Shown one piece after another: positions 6,123 to 7,925 of a stretch of 7,925 bases of DNA. A program made the position numbers and the translations under genes. The notes under the pieces are model-generated. The model did no database searches. It was given only the letters and a program-made list of their open reading frames with translations, and was not told where the DNA came from. The DNA comes from Anaerolineales bacterium UBA6128 (GTDB lineage Bacteria; Chloroflexota; Anaerolineae; UBA1429): NCBI GenBank assembly GCA_002423325.1, contig DIVQ01000240.1, forward strand, positions 1 to 7,925, read 5' to 3'. How positions within the stretch are numbered: position 1 is the first letter of the stretch; every line of letters begins with the position of its first letter.

Positions 6123-6144
6123 AGGCCGTCTCGCGAGTCGGCCT
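6123..6144. promoter_or_regulatory. 22-bp near-perfect palindrome at the predicted melA transcription start, candidate operator
   Basis: Ten of eleven base pairs are symmetric about 6133/6134: outer arms AGGCCG and CGGCCT, inner core CTCGCGAG, with one T/T mismatch pair between them. It falls just downstream of the proposed melA -10 box, where a sugar-responsive repressor (LacI, GntR or ROK type) would bind. In the melA leader RNA it is followed by GATCTTTT, so a hairpin attenuator is the alternative. Confidence 0.5.
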
Positions 6145-6153
6145 TCCGTCCCC

Positions 6154-6181
6154 AGCTTAGCACCAAATGCGGGGAACTCAA
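6154..6181 (-). promoter_or_regulatory. Possible melA promoter with extended -10
   Basis: On the minus strand: TTGAGT (6181-6176), a 16-bp spacer, and TAAGCT (6159-6154) preceded by TGC, an extended -10 feature. The -10 itself is a weak match. Transcription would start near 6147, giving a leader of about 80 nt. Confidence 0.3.
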
Positions 6182-6185
6182 GTGC

Positions 6186-6208
6186 CAGGTCACCGGCGCA
6201 GCCACCTG
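6186..6208. repeat. Short inverted repeat between the divergent glycosidase promoters
   Basis: CAGGT (6186-6190) and ACCTG (6204-6208) form 5-bp arms 13 bp apart, midway between the two proposed -35 boxes. It could be an activator site, but short arms like these also arise by chance. Confidence 0.2.
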
Positions 6209-6238
6209 CGAGATCTGCCTTTGCCAAGCCAGCGTCGT

Positions 6239-6267
6239 TTGACGGCCACGCCTAGCGATGCTACCCT
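6239..6267 (+). promoter_or_regulatory. Possible promoter of the GHL6-like glycosidase gene
   Basis: TTGACG (6239-6244), a 17-bp spacer and TACCCT (6262-6267), preceded by TGC as in an extended -10. Start near 6274 would leave the AAGGAG ribosome site (6287-6292) in a 25-nt leader. A better-looking TATACT at 6278 lies too close to that site to be used. Confidence 0.35.
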
Positions 6268-6298
6268 GCGCCCAGCCTATACTGCCAAGGAGAACCCC

Positions 6299-7925
6299 AT
6301 GCAAGTCGCACTGCGCATGCGCCAGATTCACCTCGACTTTCACACTTCCGGCCTGATCGACGATGTCGGCGCCGACTGGGACGCGGACGCTTTTGTCGAC
6401 ACGCTCAAGCGCGCCCACGTCAACTCGATCACCTGCTTTGCGCGCGGGCACCATGGCTATGTCTACTATCTCCCCACAAAGTTCACGCCACACCCGTCGC
6501 TCAAGCGCAATCTCCTTGGTGAGCAGATCGAGGCCTGCCACCGCGCCGGCATCCGCGTGCCCATCTATGTCACCGTCGGCTGGGACGAACTGACCTCCAG
6601 CCGCCACCCCGAGTGGCTACAGATCAGCCCCACCGGCGTGCTGGGCCTGCGCGACCCCCTGCGCCCCGGATGGCGCACCTTGTGCCTGAACTCGCCCTAC
6701 CTCGACTATGTGTGGGAGCAGACCGACGAAGTCATCGATCTGTTCGGCCCCGAGGTGGACGGCTTTTTCTTTGACATCATCCATCAGTCAGAGTGTCTGT
6801 GCCACTATTGCCAGGAAGGCATGCGCGAACGCGGCCTGGATCCTGGCGACCAGGCCGCCCGCCGGGCCTATGCGCTTGACGTCCAGGACGCTTACCGCAG
6901 ACGTTTCGCCCAAGCCGTGCGCGCACGCGTGCCCAGGGCGACCGTCTTTCACAACTCGGGACACATCTATGCTTCGTACCGCGCCACTCTCGACACGTTC
7001 AGTCACCTCGAACTCGAGTCGCTGCCCAGCGAGGGGCAGTGGGGCTACAACCACTTTCCCATCACGGCGCGCTATGCCCGCACCCTCGGCAAGCCCATGC
7101 TCGGCATGACCGGCAAATTCCACACGTCGTGGGGGGACTTTTCGTCGTTCAAGAATCAGCCCGCGCTCGAGTACGAGTGCTTTCAGATGCTCGCCAACGG
7201 CGCCGCCTGCTCCATCGGCGACCAACTGCACCCGCGCGGGCGCCTCAACGAACCCGCTTACGACCTGATCGGGCGCGTCTATGCCAGTGTCGAGGCAAAG
7301 GAGCCCTGGTGCATCGGTGCGCAGCCCCTGGCCGATATCGGCGTGTTCAACCTCGAGGCCGTCGGCACGCAGGACTCCAAGGTTGACAGCGCGCACAGCG
7401 GCGCATTGCGCATGCTGCTCGAGGCCCATCAGCAGTTTGACTTTGTCGACCAGGAGGCTGATTGGAGCCGCTACCGCGTGATCGTGCTGCCCGATCGCGT
7501 GGTGCTGGATGGCGCGCTGGCCTCCCAGCTGCGCGCTTACCTGACCGCAGGCGGCAAGATCATCGCCTCGCACCGCTCGGGGCTCACCCCCGACTGCGAA
7601 CGCTTCGCCTTGGAGGAGTGGGGCGTGGCCGCGGTCGGCCCAGCGCCCAACACGCCCGACTACATGCAGCCGCTGCCCGCCCTGGGCGCCGACCTTCCCG
7701 CTACAGAGTATGTGATGTACGAACAGGGCCTGGCCGTGCGCCTGCTGCCCGGCACCGCAAGCCTGGCCGAGGTCGGCGGCCCCTATTTCAACCGCGCCTG
7801 GGACCATTTCTGCTCGCACCGGCAGACGCCGCCCGATCCGGCCAACCGCGCCGCGTACCCGGGCATTACGCGCAACGCCGCCGGCAACGTCTTCTACTTT
7901 GCGCACCCCATCTTTGGAGGCTACC
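6299..7925 (+). CDS. GHL6-like putative glycoside hydrolase with beta-galactosidase-type trimerisation domain (partial, 3' end off the right edge)
   Basis: The frame is open for 542 codons to the window edge. Residues 1 to about 330 look like the TIM-barrel domain called hypothetical glycosyl hydrolase 6: MRQIHLDFHTS (7-17), AHVNSITCFARGHHGYVYY (39-57), RVPIYVTVGWDE, HPEWLQI, and VDGFFFDII (153-161) with aspartate D159 at the place of a barrel-strand catalytic or binding acid, followed by a CLCHYC cluster (166-171). A second acidic site is LELESLPSEGQWGY (237-250). From about residue 345 to 460 a GH42-middle-like, glutamine-amidotransferase-fold domain follows: SGALRMLLEAHQQFDFVD, YRVIVLPDRVVL and LRAYLTAGGKIIASHRSG. 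There is no signal peptide, so it probably acts inside the cell on imported oligosaccharides. The substrate is unknown; fucosidase- or galactosidase-like activity would fit but is unproven. AAGGAG lies six bases before the ATG. It is divergent from melA. Confidence 0.88.
   Translation, partial: MQVALRMRQIHLDFHTSGLIDDVGADWDADAFVDTLKRAHVNSITCFARGHHGYVYYLPTKFTPHPSLKRNLLGEQIEACHRAGIRVPIYVTVGWDELTSSRHPEWLQISPTGVLGLRDPLRPGWRTLCLNSPYLDYVWEQTDEVIDLFGPEVDGFFFDIIHQSECLCHYCQEGMRERGLDPGDQAARRAYALDVQDAYRRRFAQAVRARVPRATVFHNSGHIYASYRATLDTFSHLELESLPSEGQWGYNHFPITARYARTLGKPMLGMTGKFHTSWGDFSSFKNQPALEYECFQMLANGAACSIGDQLHPRGRLNEPAYDLIGRVYASVEAKEPWCIGAQPLADIGVFNLEAVGTQDSKVDSAHSGALRMLLEAHQQFDFVDQEADWSRYRVIVLPDRVVLDGALASQLRAYLTAGGKIIASHRSGLTPDCERFALEEWGVAAVGPAPNTPDYMQPLPALGADLPATEYVMYEQGLAVRLLPGTASLAEVGGPYFNRAWDHFCSHRQTPPDPANRAAYPGITRNAAGNVFYFAHPIFGGY

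Noticed and set aside
5463..6242. A 259-codon open frame on the plus strand across the melA 5' part and control region
   Set aside because: It overlaps strongly conserved MelA codons on the other strand and has no ribosome site or recognisable motif.
6278..6283. TATACT as the -10 box of the GHL6-like gene
   Set aside because: Transcription would begin at about 6290, inside the ribosome binding site, and no -35 is correctly spaced.
6788..7906. A 372-codon open frame on the minus strand inside the GHL6-like gene
   Set aside because: It is a shadow of the real frame, with no domain and no promoter or ribosome site at its start.
1..7925. tRNA, rRNA, CRISPR arrays, insertion sequences, phage genes or toxin-antitoxin pairs
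   Set aside because: I looked for these on both strands and saw no cloverleaf, array of spaced repeats, transposase motif, integrase motif or toxin fold. The 79-aa gene has a sugar enzyme as its partner, not a toxin.

Overview
This window is GC-rich bacterial DNA with six protein genes and one probable small ORFan. Two genes run off the edges. The genes are mainly carbohydrate enzymes: a MelA-type GH4 alpha-galactosidase, a GHL6-like glycosidase with a beta-galactosidase-type trimerisation domain, a ThuA-Gfo/Idh/MocA fusion and a GlmU-like nucleotidyltransferase. An ADP-ribosylglycohydrolase and a membrane-anchored glutaminyl cyclase lie among them. This content, the frequent GTG/TTG starts, clear Shine-Dalgarno (SD) sequences and sigma70-like promoters fit a saccharolytic soil or sediment bacterium. 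Chloroflexota (Anaerolineae or Caldilinea-like) is my best guess, but it is a weak inference from gene content alone. I see no rRNA, tRNA, CRISPR, transposase or phage gene.

Left block (1-2655, minus strand). A compact operon reads leftward: a 79-aa acidic ORFan (2655-2416), a ThuA-Gfo/Idh/MocA two-domain protein (2419-767) sharing an ATGA overlap with it, and after about 40 bp a GlmU-like nucleotidyltransferase with a TTG start (726 to beyond the left edge). The likely theme is sugar or sugar-nucleotide oxidation and activation, but no substrate can be read from the sequence.

Divergent control region (2656-2817). Two sigma70-like promoters stand back to back, each with a 17-bp spacer and with their -35 boxes 13 bp apart. 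A 6-bp-arm palindrome fills the spacer of the leftward one. The rightward promoter drives a complete DraG-type ADP-ribosylglycohydrolase (2818-3768).

Middle (3769-4763). After a short intergenic stretch with an unusual AT-rich island of nested TATAC/GTATA dyads comes a membrane-anchored glutaminyl-peptide cyclotransferase (3873-4673). A long GC-rich hairpin (4721-4754) separates it from the convergent melA.

Right block (4764-7925). melA (minus) and the GHL6-like glycosidase (plus, runs off the right edge) diverge from a 233-bp control region. It holds candidate promoters on both strands and a 22-bp near-perfect palindrome at the predicted melA transcription start. This looks like a small, jointly regulated alpha-galactoside or plant-oligosaccharide utilisation unit.

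Nothing here is clearly an undescribed defence or mobile system. The most distinctive items are the ORFan/ThuA-Gfo fusion operon with its divergent promoter and ADP-ribosylglycohydrolase, and the three strong palindromic candidate operators, with no regulator gene inside the window.
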